NCBI GenBank assembly: GCA_963974265.1
Contig: CAXBDR010000113.1
Span: forward strand, 1 to 13,457
Direction: 5' to 3'
From: CAISIP01 sp963974265
GTDB taxonomy: Bacteria; Pseudomonadota; Gammaproteobacteria; Burkholderiales; Burkholderiaceae_C
Length of the DNA: 13,457 nt
Shown here: positions 6,771 through 13,163 of the stretch, in pieces
Position numbering within the stretch: the first letter of the stretch is position 1
Layout of the letters: every line of letters begins with the position of its first letter
Position numbers and translations under genes: made by a program
The notes under the pieces: model-generated
What the model was told of the DNA's origin: nothing
The model's database searches: none
The model's input: only the letters and a program-made list of their open reading frames with translations

Positions 6771-7456
6771 TCAACGTCGGTTTGACAATTTGAGGAACAA
6801 CCCGATCTGCCATTGCTGGCGATACAAGTCGGCAATCAGTTCGGGCTTCAATGCGAGGTTGTTGGTCAGCAAAGTATTGCGTTTGCCGGCATCGTCCTCG
6901 ACCACGACCCTGCGCAATGTGGCTGGGTAGCCCTTGCTCGAATGGAACACGGTCAATTCGCCGGTCTGGTTGCAGATGATCTGTGTGGCGCTGCGATCCA
7001 CCGGATGCGAGTAACGCCGCTTGCTCTTGGTGTTGCTCTTGGCACGAGCGACAAAGAAGGCCTGGGCCTGATGAATGACGAACAACCGGGAGAAATCCAG
7101 ATACCGCGATCCATCAAGTGGCACGCGACGGGTTCGATCAGGAGATCGCCCATCACATTGACTTCGTGGGTCCTGCCGCCGGTGATGTGGATGAAGCTGG
7201 GAATGGACCCACGCTGGTCCAGCAGCGTGTGCAACTTGTTGGCGGCCTTGGCCCGGCGAAACGGCGCTCACAAATAGACCGACAGACACAGGTCGATGGT
7301 GTTGGCATCGAACGCGTAGCTTGGCCAGGGCACGCAGGTTGCCCTCCATATTGCGCAACGACTCGCGTGCGTCAACTGGGCGAACGCCATCAGCTGCTGC
7401 CCATTTTGGCCCGCCCCAAGGTCAAAGCCGCCGATTTCCTCGGCAAGCAGCAGCAA
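6771..7456 (-). pseudogene. Decayed IS4-type transposase (internal deletion, several frameshifts)
   Basis: Pieces of one IS4-family transposase (the kind with an N-terminal DUF4372 domain) appear in order on the minus strand, but in different frames. They are MAFAQLTHA (about 7390-7365), LRNMEGNLRALAKLR (about 7355-7312), YAFDANTIDLCLSVYL (about 7318-7271), LHTLLDQRGSIPSFIHITGG (about 7235-7175), a MDRG segment near 7112, then YLDFSRLFVIHQAQAFFVARAKSN and onward to RQQWQIGLFLK near 6795. Roughly 80 residues normally found between LRALAKLR and YAFDA are missing, and the tail after FLK is lost or scrambled. At least three frameshifts are needed to join the pieces, so it is dead. The DDE aspartates of the IDLCL and MDRG-type regions are partly visible. 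Terminal inverted repeats and target duplications were not found, so the ends are approximate. It separates the apiose cluster from the flavoprotein gene. Confidence 0.82.
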
Positions 7457-7480
7457 CCAGGAGTCTTGCGCTCACGAACG

Positions 7481-8803
7481 TCAGTCGAGCACCCGGCCCG
7501 GGTTCAATCGGCCGTGTGGATCCAGTGCCTGTTTGAGCGTGCGCAGCAAAGCGAGTTGCTCCGCATTGCGCGTCATGCCCAGAAACGGCTTCTTCAGGAA
7601 ACCGATACCGTGTTCGGCGCTGATCGTGCCCTGGTGGCCCTCGAGTTCGCGGTACACGAGCGTCTCCACCGCATGCGTGTCGGCCGCATCGTGCGGCCCG
7701 GTCATCAGGTGGATATTGTTGTCGCCCAGATGGCCGAAAAAAAGATGTTCGGATTTCGGAAAACGCGCGCGCATGGCGATGTCCACACGTTCGACAAATC
7801 CCGGAATCTGCGCCAGCGGCAATCCGCAGTCAAAGTTGACCGTGGGCTTGAGGTGCGTCAGCAATTCGGGAATGCTCTGGCGCAGCCGCCAGAACGCCTC
7901 CACGTCGGCGAGGCTGGATGCAACCGCGCAATCGGTGATCAGTTCGCTCTCCAGCGCGCTCTCGAGCGCCGCCTGAAGCGGCTCGTCGACCGACTGGCCG
8001 GCGACGCCGCGCGCCTCGACCAACACGGTCCAGGGCGCCTCGACATCGACCGGGGCGCGTACGCCACTGCATTGCGACGACAGTTGTACGAAACGTTGCG
8101 ACATGAATTCGAACGCGTGCAGCATGCCGCCCAGGGTCTGCTTGAGGTGGCGCAAGAGCCTGGCGACCGACGCCATGTCGGGCAGGGCCGCGATCGCGGC
8201 CACGGCCGGTCCCGGCGGAGGCTGCAGCTTGAGTACCAGACGGGTGATGATGCCCAGCGTGCCTTCGGAGCCGATGAACAGGAAACGCGGATCCAGACCC
8301 GCACTGTTCTTGACCAGGCGCGTCATCGAATCCAGAACCGTTCCGTCGGCCAGAACCACCTCGAGCCCGAGTACCGCGTCGCGCATCGTGCCGTAACGCA
8401 GGACGCGTTCACCACCGGCATTGGTGGCCGCGTTGCCGCCCACCTGGCAACTCCCGCGCGCGCCCAGGTCGATCGGGAAAAACCAGCCTGCTGCCTCTGC
8501 AGCATCCTGTACCGCCTGCAGTGTCGCACCTGCCTGTACCTGGATGACGCCTTCGAGTTCGTCGATGGACTCGATCGCATGCATGCGTTCAAGGTTGATG
8601 ACGGCGTCGCCGTCGGCGGGCACTGCGCCGCCTGCGAGGCCGCTCAAGCCTCCCTGGATCGTGATGGGCTGGTCATCTTGCGCGCACTGGCGCACGATAG
8701 CGGCAACCTCGGCGGTGCTACGCGGGCGGTGCAATACCGCCGGCGTGCCGCGGGTCATGCCGCTCCAGTCACTCAGATAACGTGCGTCAATGGATTCGCT
8801 CAT
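7481..8803 (-). CDS. GlcD/D-2-hydroxyglutarate dehydrogenase-like FAD-binding oxidoreductase
   Basis: This 440-residue protein has the PCMH-type FAD domain and the C-terminal domain of the FAD-linked 2-hydroxyacid dehydrogenases. FAD-side motifs are ITIQGGLSGLAGGA (48-60), QVGGNAATNAGG (120-131) and GSEGTLGIITRLVLKL (178-193). The metal/substrate side has HLGDNNIHLM (358-367), the SAEHGIG segment (395-401) and the terminal LDPHGRLNPGRVL. Relatives oxidise D-2-hydroxyglutarate, D-lactate or glycolate and pass electrons to a carrier; this is a cytoplasmic, single-chain type. The ATG at 8803 has an AAGGAG Shine-Dalgarno at the right distance (complement of 8811-8816). The gene looks intact, though it lies between an IS4 remnant almost touching its stop and an IS630 remnant upstream. 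Substrate is unknown. If the nearby RuBisCO-like protein makes glycolate, glycolate oxidation is a possible but unproven link. Confidence 0.87.
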   Translation of the reverse strand: MSESIDARYLSDWSGMTRGTPAVLHRPRSTAEVAAIVRQCAQDDQPITIQGGLSGLAGGAVPADGDAVINLERMHAIESIDELEGVIQVQAGATLQAVQDAAEAAGWFFPIDLGARGSCQVGGNAATNAGGERVLRYGTMRDAVLGLEVVLADGTVLDSMTRLVKNSAGLDPRFLFIGSEGTLGIITRLVLKLQPPPGPAVAAIAALPDMASVARLLRHLKQTLGGMLHAFEFMSQRFVQLSSQCSGVRAPVDVEAPWTVLVEARGVAGQSVDEPLQAALESALESELITDCAVASSLADVEAFWRLRQSIPELLTHLKPTVNFDCGLPLAQIPGFVERVDIAMRARFPKSEHLFFGHLGDNNIHLMTGPHDAADTHAVETLVYRELEGHQGTISAEHGIGFLKKPFLGMTRNAEQLALLRTLKQALDPHGRLNPGRVLD

Positions 8804-8810
8804 GGCGGGT

Positions 8811-8816
8811 CTCCTT
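8811..8816 (-). promoter_or_regulatory. Ribosome binding site of the flavoprotein gene
   Basis: CTCCTT on the plus strand reads AAGGAG on the minus strand, 7 bases before the ATG at 8803. It fixes the start of the FAD-binding oxidoreductase. Confidence 0.8.
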
Positions 8817-8828
8817 CGGTAGTGCCGC

Positions 8829-8838
8829 GACCATGGTC
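8829..8838. promoter_or_regulatory. Perfect 10-bp palindrome upstream of the flavoprotein gene
   Basis: GACCATGGTC is a perfect palindrome whose edge lies 25 bases before the flavoprotein start. It could be an operator or chance in GC-rich DNA. No regulator of this gene is identifiable in the window, and the symmetry does not extend beyond 10 bp. Confidence 0.2.
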
Positions 8839-9280
8839 AGTCGGGTCCATTTTGTCGGGTTGGCGCGCATTGTTGGAGCGGACCTGTCCGACGTCAGTTA
8901 CAACGGGAACACGCGGAAGCGACCGCGGGAAAACCTCTGTCCAGGCGCCCGGCCAATACGGGATGCGGCAGGCAACGATGTGGAACCCGATGCCGTCCAT
9001 CCACTGACCGCCAGTAGCCTGTGCAATGCCACGCGAAGACCAAAGATCGCAGGTCCCTGGACCGGGCAAGGTATTCGGAGGTATGCGACGGCCTTGCGAA
9101 CCAGTCTCCGCTGCACGCGAGCCCCAGCATGATACCTGCCACCGAGGGCCGATCCGATGCCACATTTATCCCTGGTGATAGGCTGACCAGCGTCCCGCTC
9201 ATCGAGCGCGGCAGCGTGAAGGCCGTCTGCTACTTTGGCGAGCAGGGCCACAACATCATCCCGGTCGCTGTCAGCCCGGG
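8839..9280. other. Stretch without a recognisable gene
   Basis: About 440 bases upstream of the flavoprotein gene contain only short overlapping open frames with atypical codon use and no family motif on either strand. It should include the flavoprotein promoter, but no clear -35/-10 pair was seen. Given the IS630 tail immediately to its right, it is probably partly mobile-element or decayed gene debris. Confidence 0.5.
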
Positions 9281-9421
9281 CCAGTGTCCCGTCCCGCTGA
9301 TACGTGAGCAACGTCGATGCAGCTTTTCAGGAATCGAATCTGCGGTGGCAGTCCACCGGAACGGTTGGCTGTGGGCGTTGTGGTGAATCACCGCATCGTG
9401 TTCGTCGTGCTGAGTCGCCAC
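9281..9421 (-). pseudogene. C-terminal remnant of an IS630-family transposase
   Basis: On the minus strand, one frame reads a short helix, then HNAHSQPFRWTATADSIPEK, LHRRCSRISGTGH. This is the characteristic C-terminal tail of IS630-family (Tc1/mariner-like) transposases, where an HNA..PF.WTA..D.I..K segment is followed by a terminal GTGH. The usual stop after GTGH reads TGG here (complement of 9281-9283), consistent with decay of a TGA. Upstream in the same frame no DDE core is found: the frame meets a stop codon near 9502, and the expected NYSAHK-like and SWLNQVE-like segments are absent. Only about 40 residues therefore survive. Terminal inverted repeats were not found. Confidence 0.75.
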
Positions 9422-9652
9422 TTCGAGACCGATGCGCCCGAGCGGTTGCGCAGCGCGCCGTGGGCAGCGCTGGCGGGCTACCCGGTCGGCGCCGGCACAT
9501 CATGGTGCGATGGCGTCGTTCGCCGTACCGCTCGACCGGGTACGCCGACACGTCGCGCTGGCGACTGCGCGGCGCCAGGGCAAGGGTTCTAATGCAAGCC
9601 TTGCGCGCCTGCCTCACGCGGACGTCCGAGCCATGCCACAACCGAGACAACC
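9422..9652. other. Intergenic stretch before the acyl-CoA dehydrogenase gene
   Basis: This GC-rich interval holds no gene I can support. A plus-strand frame ending at the TAA at 9590-9592 includes a hydrophobic VVNHRIVFVVLSRHF segment, but it overlaps the IS630 tail and matches no family known to me. The promoter of the acyl-CoA dehydrogenase should lie here; no convincing -35/-10 pair or Shine-Dalgarno was seen. Confidence 0.45.
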
Positions 9653-10885
9653 ATGTTCACTGAATACTCCCCCAAGACGCACGAACTGATGGAGCGCCTG
9701 AACGCGTTCTTCGACGAACACATCTATCCGAACGAAGCCCGCCACCACCACGAGCTTGCCGAGAAGCGCCGTGCCGGCGACCCCTGGCAACCGCTGGCCT
9801 TGATCGAGGAGTTGAAAGGGGTGGCCCGCAAGGCAGGCCTGTGGAACATGTTCCTGCCCCATCCGTACAAGGGCCAGGGCGGCATTTCCAACCTGGACTA
9901 TGCACCGCTGTGCGAGGTGATGGGACGGGTGTCGTGGTCGGGCGAAGTGTTCAACTGTTCGGCTCCGGACACCGGCAACATGGAAACGCTGGAGCGTTAC
10001 GCAACCGACGCGCAGAAGGAACAGTGGCTCGAGCCTCTGCTCGACGGAAAGATCCGCTCAGCGTTCCTGATGACGGAGCCGGCCGTGGCGTCGTCCGACG
10101 CCACCAACATCCAGTGCAGCATCACCCGCGACGGTGACCACTACGTCATCAACGGGCGCAAGTGGTTCTCGTCGGGCGCCGGCAACCCGAACTGTGCGAT
10201 CTTCATCGTCATGGGCAAGACGGATCCGCAGGCGGCGCGCCACGCGCAGCAGTCGATGGTGCTGGTGCCGCGCGATACGGCCGGCGTCACCGTGTTGCGC
10301 CCACTGACGGTGTTCGGCTACGACGATGCGCCGCACGGCCACATGGAGGTGGTGCTGGAGAACGTGCGGGTGCCGGTGGCCAACATCCTGCTCGGCGAAG
10401 GCCGTGGTTTCGAGATCGCCCAAGGCCGCCTGGGCCCAGGGCGTATCCACCACTGCATGCGTTCCATCGGCGCGGCCGAGCGCGCGCTCGAGATGATGGT
10501 CGATCGCCTGCAGGCGCGTGTCGCTTTCGGCAAGCCGCTGGCCGAGCAGTCGGTGTGGCACGAGCGCATCGCCGAGTCGCGTTGCATGATCGACCAGGCG
10601 CGGCTGCTCACGCTCAACGCGGCGCACCGCATGGACACCGCGGGCAACAAGGCTGCGCGTGCCGAGATCGCGATGATCAAGGTGGTGGCGCCCAACATGT
10701 CGTGCAAGGTGGTGGACTGGGCGATCCAGGCCCATGGCGCGGCCGGCATCAGCCAGGACTTCTGGCTGGCCGAGGCCTATGCCCATCAGCGCACGGTGCG
10801 TATCGTCGACGGCCCGGACGAAGTGCACCGCAACGCCATCGCCAAGATCGAACTGGGCAAACGCGCGGCGGCCACGAAGGCCTGA
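9653..10885 (+). CDS. Acyl-CoA dehydrogenase, ACAD10/11-like
   Basis: This 410-residue flavoprotein spans the whole acyl-CoA dehydrogenase fold. The N-terminal helical domain covers about 5-135, including the PNEA segment near 26. The beta domain begins with SAFLMTEPAVASSDATNIQ (136-154), then the KWFSSGAG strand (170-177) and the VLVPRDTAGV stretch (203-212). The C-terminal helical domain has AFGKPLAEQSVW (291-302), QAHGAAGISQDFWLAEAYAHQR (359-380) and the DGPDEVHRNAIAKIEL ending (387-401). That last motif and the overall length fit the dehydrogenase part of ACAD10/11-like enzymes, which oxidise acyl-CoAs, often branched or hydroxylated ones, and reduce FAD. The usual kinase partner domain is not fused. 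The start at 9653 gives the family N-terminus, though its ribosome site is weak. The gene ends 65 bases before a strong terminator and appears monocistronic. The substrate cannot be told. Confidence 0.9.
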   Translation: MFTEYSPKTHELMERLNAFFDEHIYPNEARHHHELAEKRRAGDPWQPLALIEELKGVARKAGLWNMFLPHPYKGQGGISNLDYAPLCEVMGRVSWSGEVFNCSAPDTGNMETLERYATDAQKEQWLEPLLDGKIRSAFLMTEPAVASSDATNIQCSITRDGDHYVINGRKWFSSGAGNPNCAIFIVMGKTDPQAARHAQQSMVLVPRDTAGVTVLRPLTVFGYDDAPHGHMEVVLENVRVPVANILLGEGRGFEIAQGRLGPGRIHHCMRSIGAAERALEMMVDRLQARVAFGKPLAEQSVWHERIAESRCMIDQARLLTLNAAHRMDTAGNKAARAEIAMIKVVAPNMSCKVVDWAIQAHGAAGISQDFWLAEAYAHQRTVRIVDGPDEVHRNAIAKIELGKRAAATKA

Positions 10886-10914
10886 ACACGCGCCGGCTCA
10901 AGCGCGTGCACCGG

Positions 10915-10934
10915 CGGGCCCTTCGTCAGGCCCG
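10915..10934. repeat. Short inverted repeat before the terminator
   Basis: CGGGCC (10915-10920) and GGCCCG (10929-10934) form a perfect 6-bp stem around an 8-base loop. It has no T run and lies just ahead of the intrinsic terminator, so it may only stabilise the 3' end of the acyl-CoA dehydrogenase transcript. Confidence 0.4.
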
Positions 10935-10950
10935 TGCAGTGTTGCCGAAA

Positions 10951-10979
10951 CGACCCGCCGTGCGCGGGTCGCTTTTTTT
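10951..10979 (+). terminator. Strong intrinsic terminator of the acyl-CoA dehydrogenase gene
   Basis: CGACCCGC (10951-10958) pairs perfectly with GCGGGTCG (10964-10971) around a 5-base loop, followed after one C by seven T residues (10973-10979). It lies 65 bases past the acyl-CoA dehydrogenase stop and between convergent genes. On the minus strand the same stem is followed only by GTTTCGG, so it would be a much weaker terminator for the hydrolase. Confidence 0.9.
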
Positions 10980-11025
10980 GCGCGCTCCCTTCAGGCCGGT
11001 GGTGGCGGTGCAATCCGGATCGAAG

Positions 11026-11985
11026 TCATGTGCCGAGCGCAGCTGGTTGTACCGGGCGTGTGTCGGCGTCGAACCAGTCGACCAGCAGGTCGTTGACCGC
11101 GTCGTGCCGCTCGTATTGCACCCAATGGCCGGCGTCGCGGATCAGCTGCCATCGGCGCGTGGCAAACCCTTCGGTCAGTCGTGGACCGATCAGCTGCGGC
11201 TGCGCGGTGACGTCGTGTTCCCCCCATGCGAGCAGCACCGGCATCGACAGACGGTCCAGGCACTGCGGCAGGCCGCCGGCCTGTGAAATGGCCTTGCTCC
11301 GGAAGCGGGTCCGCTCGCACTGCGACTCGTAGATGGTCGTGGCCCGGTCATCGACGCTGGCGCGGTCGTGCAGCATGAATGCCGCGAGATTCTGCTGCAG
11401 TGCGGCCGTGCGTCTGTCGCCGCGCAAGGCGCGCCAGTCCGCCAGCGGGGCCGCCTGGCGTCGCGCGCCGCCATGCCCCGCGGGCCCCAGCAGCGCCAGC
11501 CGGCGCACGCGCAGGCGCGTGGCCAGATGCGCGGCGACCAGGCCGCCGAACGAAAAGCCGGCGAGGTCCAGCGCCGTTGCCGGCCCGACCAGGTGATCGA
11601 TGGCAGCGACCAGGGCATCGACCATGCGCTCCATGCGCTCGGGTGCATGGGCGTGGCCGCAGAGGTCATCGGAATCGCCGAACCCGGGCAGGTCCGGCAG
11701 CCAGACGCTGTGGTCACGCGCCAGTGGCTCGATGTTGCGGATCCAGTGCCGCCAATCGCCGTGTCCGCCATGCAGCAACACCCGTGCCGGTCCGGCACCG
11801 AAGCGCCGCCAGACCATGCGGCGGCCATCGATGCTGGCGACATGGCGCGTTTCGGTGAGTGTCGACAGGTCACAGCTCAGCTGCTCCATGCGGGTGGTAT
11901 TCGTTGGCGGTTCGTCGTTGCTGGAGGGGTCCGGTGGCGGAATGGCGTTCCGTCCCCCGTGGCGGAGATCACTGTTCATCGTCAT
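11026..11985 (-). CDS. Alpha/beta-hydrolase fold protein
   Basis: From the ATG at 11985 this gives 319 residues with a complete alpha/beta-hydrolase core. It has the oxyanion-hole HGGHGDW at 72-78, the DLPGFGDSD loop at 98-106, and the nucleophile elbow GFSFGG with Ser145. The acid Asp258 is in AWGEHD and the catalytic His287 in DAGHWVQYE. This is the MhpC/MenH-like layout typical of C-C or ester hydrolases acting on small substrates; the substrate is unknown. The first 45 residues are poorly conserved-looking and proline-rich, so the real start could also be 11979 or 11889, or a GTG at 12060. None has a good ribosome site. It runs in the same direction as the upstream LysR gene, close behind it, so read-through from that gene is possible. 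Confidence 0.82.
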   Translation of the reverse strand: MTMNSDLRHGGRNAIPPPDPSSNDEPPTNTTRMEQLSCDLSTLTETRHVASIDGRRMVWRRFGAGPARVLLHGGHGDWRHWIRNIEPLARDHSVWLPDLPGFGDSDDLCGHAHAPERMERMVDALVAAIDHLVGPATALDLAGFSFGGLVAAHLATRLRVRRLALLGPAGHGGARRQAAPLADWRALRGDRRTAALQQNLAAFMLHDRASVDDRATTIYESQCERTRFRSKAISQAGGLPQCLDRLSMPVLLAWGEHDVTAQPQLIGPRLTEGFATRRWQLIRDAGHWVQYERHDAVNDLLVDWFDADTRPVQPAALGT

Positions 11986-12054
11986 GACTTGCGATTTTGT
12001 ACGAACCGGGGCGGTGCGCCAGCCGCGGGCGACGGGCAGCGCCGGATGATGCAG

Positions 12055-12071
12055 CGCCACGCGAAGTGGCG
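12055..12071 (-). repeat. Hairpin after the LysR gene
   Basis: CGCCAC (12055-12060) and GTGGCG (12066-12071) make a 6-bp stem with a 5-base loop, starting 11 bases after the LysR stop on the minus strand. No T run follows, so it is at best a weak terminator or an RNA-stability element between the LysR and hydrolase genes. Confidence 0.4.
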
Positions 12072-12082
12072 TGGGCCTATGG

Positions 12083-13000
12083 CTACCCGGCCCCGGTCGG
12101 CAATGGCAGCAGCCGCGTGCCGGCCGCCGCCTTCACGGCCTGGGTCAGGCGTTGTGCCGACGGCGCCTCGCGCCCCCAGTGGTGCCAGTACAGCGTGACG
12201 TCGACCGCGGCGCCCGGCAGGACCTCGACCATGCCCGTGTGCCCGGTCGGATGGAGCTCGGGCACCATGCCCCAGCCCAGTCCGAGCGTGATCGCCGTCT
12301 CGAACGCGTCGATGGCGGGTGCGAAGTGGCGCGGGTACCGGGGCTGGTGCAGCCCGAAATGCTGGGCTAGGAAATCGTCCTGCAAGGCATCCTTGCGGTT
12401 GAAGATGATGGCCGGCCAGGCCAGCAGCTTGTGGGGCGACACGGCGCCGGCCGGCGTGCGGCACCGTTGCGCGACCTCGGGCGCGGCCATGCAGCGGTAA
12501 CGCATCACGCCCAGGGGTTCGGCGACGCAGCCGCGCATGGGGTCAACCAGCGTGCTGACGCAACCCATGACGTCGCCGCTCTTGAGCAGGTCGTGGGTGT
12601 GGTCCTGGTCGTCGATGACGATATCGAGCAGCAGGCGGTGCTTCTTCAGCACGGCCGCCACGCCGGGCAGGAACCAGCTCGCCGCCGAATCCGCGTTGAT
12701 GGCCACCGACAGGTTTTGCCAGTGTCCGCCCGCACGCGTGCCGGTGCCGCCCTGCAACTCGCCGAGCAGGTCCGCTTCCATCAACCGCACCTGCTTGACG
12801 TGCGCCAGCAAGGCCTGGCCGGCCGCGGTGACGTGCACGCGTTTGCCCCGCACCAGCAGGCGTTGCCCCATCTGGTCCTCCAGCGCTTTTATGCGCAAGG
12901 AGACCGCCGCCAGCGTCAGCGACAAGGCCTGGGCAGCCGGGCCGAAACCGCCGTGTTCGACCACGGCGGCCAGGGCATCGAGTTGTCGCGCATCGAGCAT
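12083..13000 (-). CDS. ArgP/LysG-type LysR-family transcriptional regulator
   Basis: This 305-residue protein is a full-length LysR regulator of the ArgP (IciA/LysG) branch. The helix-turn-helix spans about residues 5-64 (QLDALAAVVEHGGF, AAQALSLTLAAVSLRIKALE, then LLVR and VHVTAAGQALL). The effector domain from about 95 has the branch's LSVAINADSAASWFLP segment (97-111), where ArgP has an almost identical VNADS stretch, and a late TLYWHHW motif near the end, as in ArgP. ArgP-type regulators sense lysine or arginine and control amino-acid export. Here the gene is divergent from a LysE/ArgO exporter across 163 bases, the standard arrangement, so the exporter is the likely target. The ATG at 13000 gives the normal N-terminus; the ribosome site is weak. 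Confidence 0.9.
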   Translation of the reverse strand: MLDARQLDALAAVVEHGGFGPAAQALSLTLAAVSLRIKALEDQMGQRLLVRGKRVHVTAAGQALLAHVKQVRLMEADLLGELQGGTGTRAGGHWQNLSVAINADSAASWFLPGVAAVLKKHRLLLDIVIDDQDHTHDLLKSGDVMGCVSTLVDPMRGCVAEPLGVMRYRCMAAPEVAQRCRTPAGAVSPHKLLAWPAIIFNRKDALQDDFLAQHFGLHQPRYPRHFAPAIDAFETAITLGLGWGMVPELHPTGHTGMVEVLPGAAVDVTLYWHHWGREAPSAQRLTQAVKAAAGTRLLPLPTGAG

Positions 13001-13028
13001 GTTCCGGCCTCGGTAGGTACAGAATTGT

Positions 13029-13047
13029 TTAAGTGTTCTGAGTTTAA
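13029..13047. promoter_or_regulatory. TTAA-N11-TTAA dyad, candidate LysR-type operator
   Basis: TTAA (13029-13032), 11 bases, TTAA (13044-13047) fits the T-N11-A dyad bound by LysR-type regulators and lies in a locally AT-rich patch of an otherwise GC-rich region. Its centre is about 55 bases upstream of the transcription start predicted for the exporter, close to where LysR activators bind. The binding protein is inferred to be the adjacent ArgP-like regulator. Confidence 0.5.
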
Positions 13048-13058
13048 TTTAACCACGC

Positions 13059-13086
13059 TTGATATTGCGCCGATCGCGGCCATACT
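13059..13086 (+). promoter_or_regulatory. Predicted sigma-70 promoter of the LysE/ArgO exporter
   Basis: TTGATA (13059-13064, 5 of 6 to the -35 consensus) and CATACT (13081-13086, 4 of 6 to the -10 consensus) are 16 bases apart and face the exporter gene. Transcription would start near 13093, leaving a leader of about 70 bases. The weak -10 box suits an activated promoter. Confidence 0.5.
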
Positions 13087-13163
13087 TTCGAAGGTGCGCT
13101 GCAGGCCTTGCGTGGGCCGCGCGCCAATGACCGCCGTTCCACCCATACCGCCCCTGCACGAAC

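Noticed and set aside
7118..9007. A 629-codon open frame on the plus strand opposite the flavoprotein gene
   Set aside because: It is a GC-bias shadow of the minus-strand coding sequence: arginine-, alanine- and histidine-rich, no family motifs, and it also runs through the dead transposase.
8894..9311. Short minus-strand frames upstream of the flavoprotein gene as real genes
   Set aside because: They overlap each other, lack motifs and ribosome sites, and one begins within the IS630 tail.
9317..9592. A small plus-strand gene with a hydrophobic VVNHRIVFVVLSRHF segment
   Set aside because: Most of its first half is antisense to the IS630 transposase tail, it has no ribosome site, and no family resemblance was recognised.
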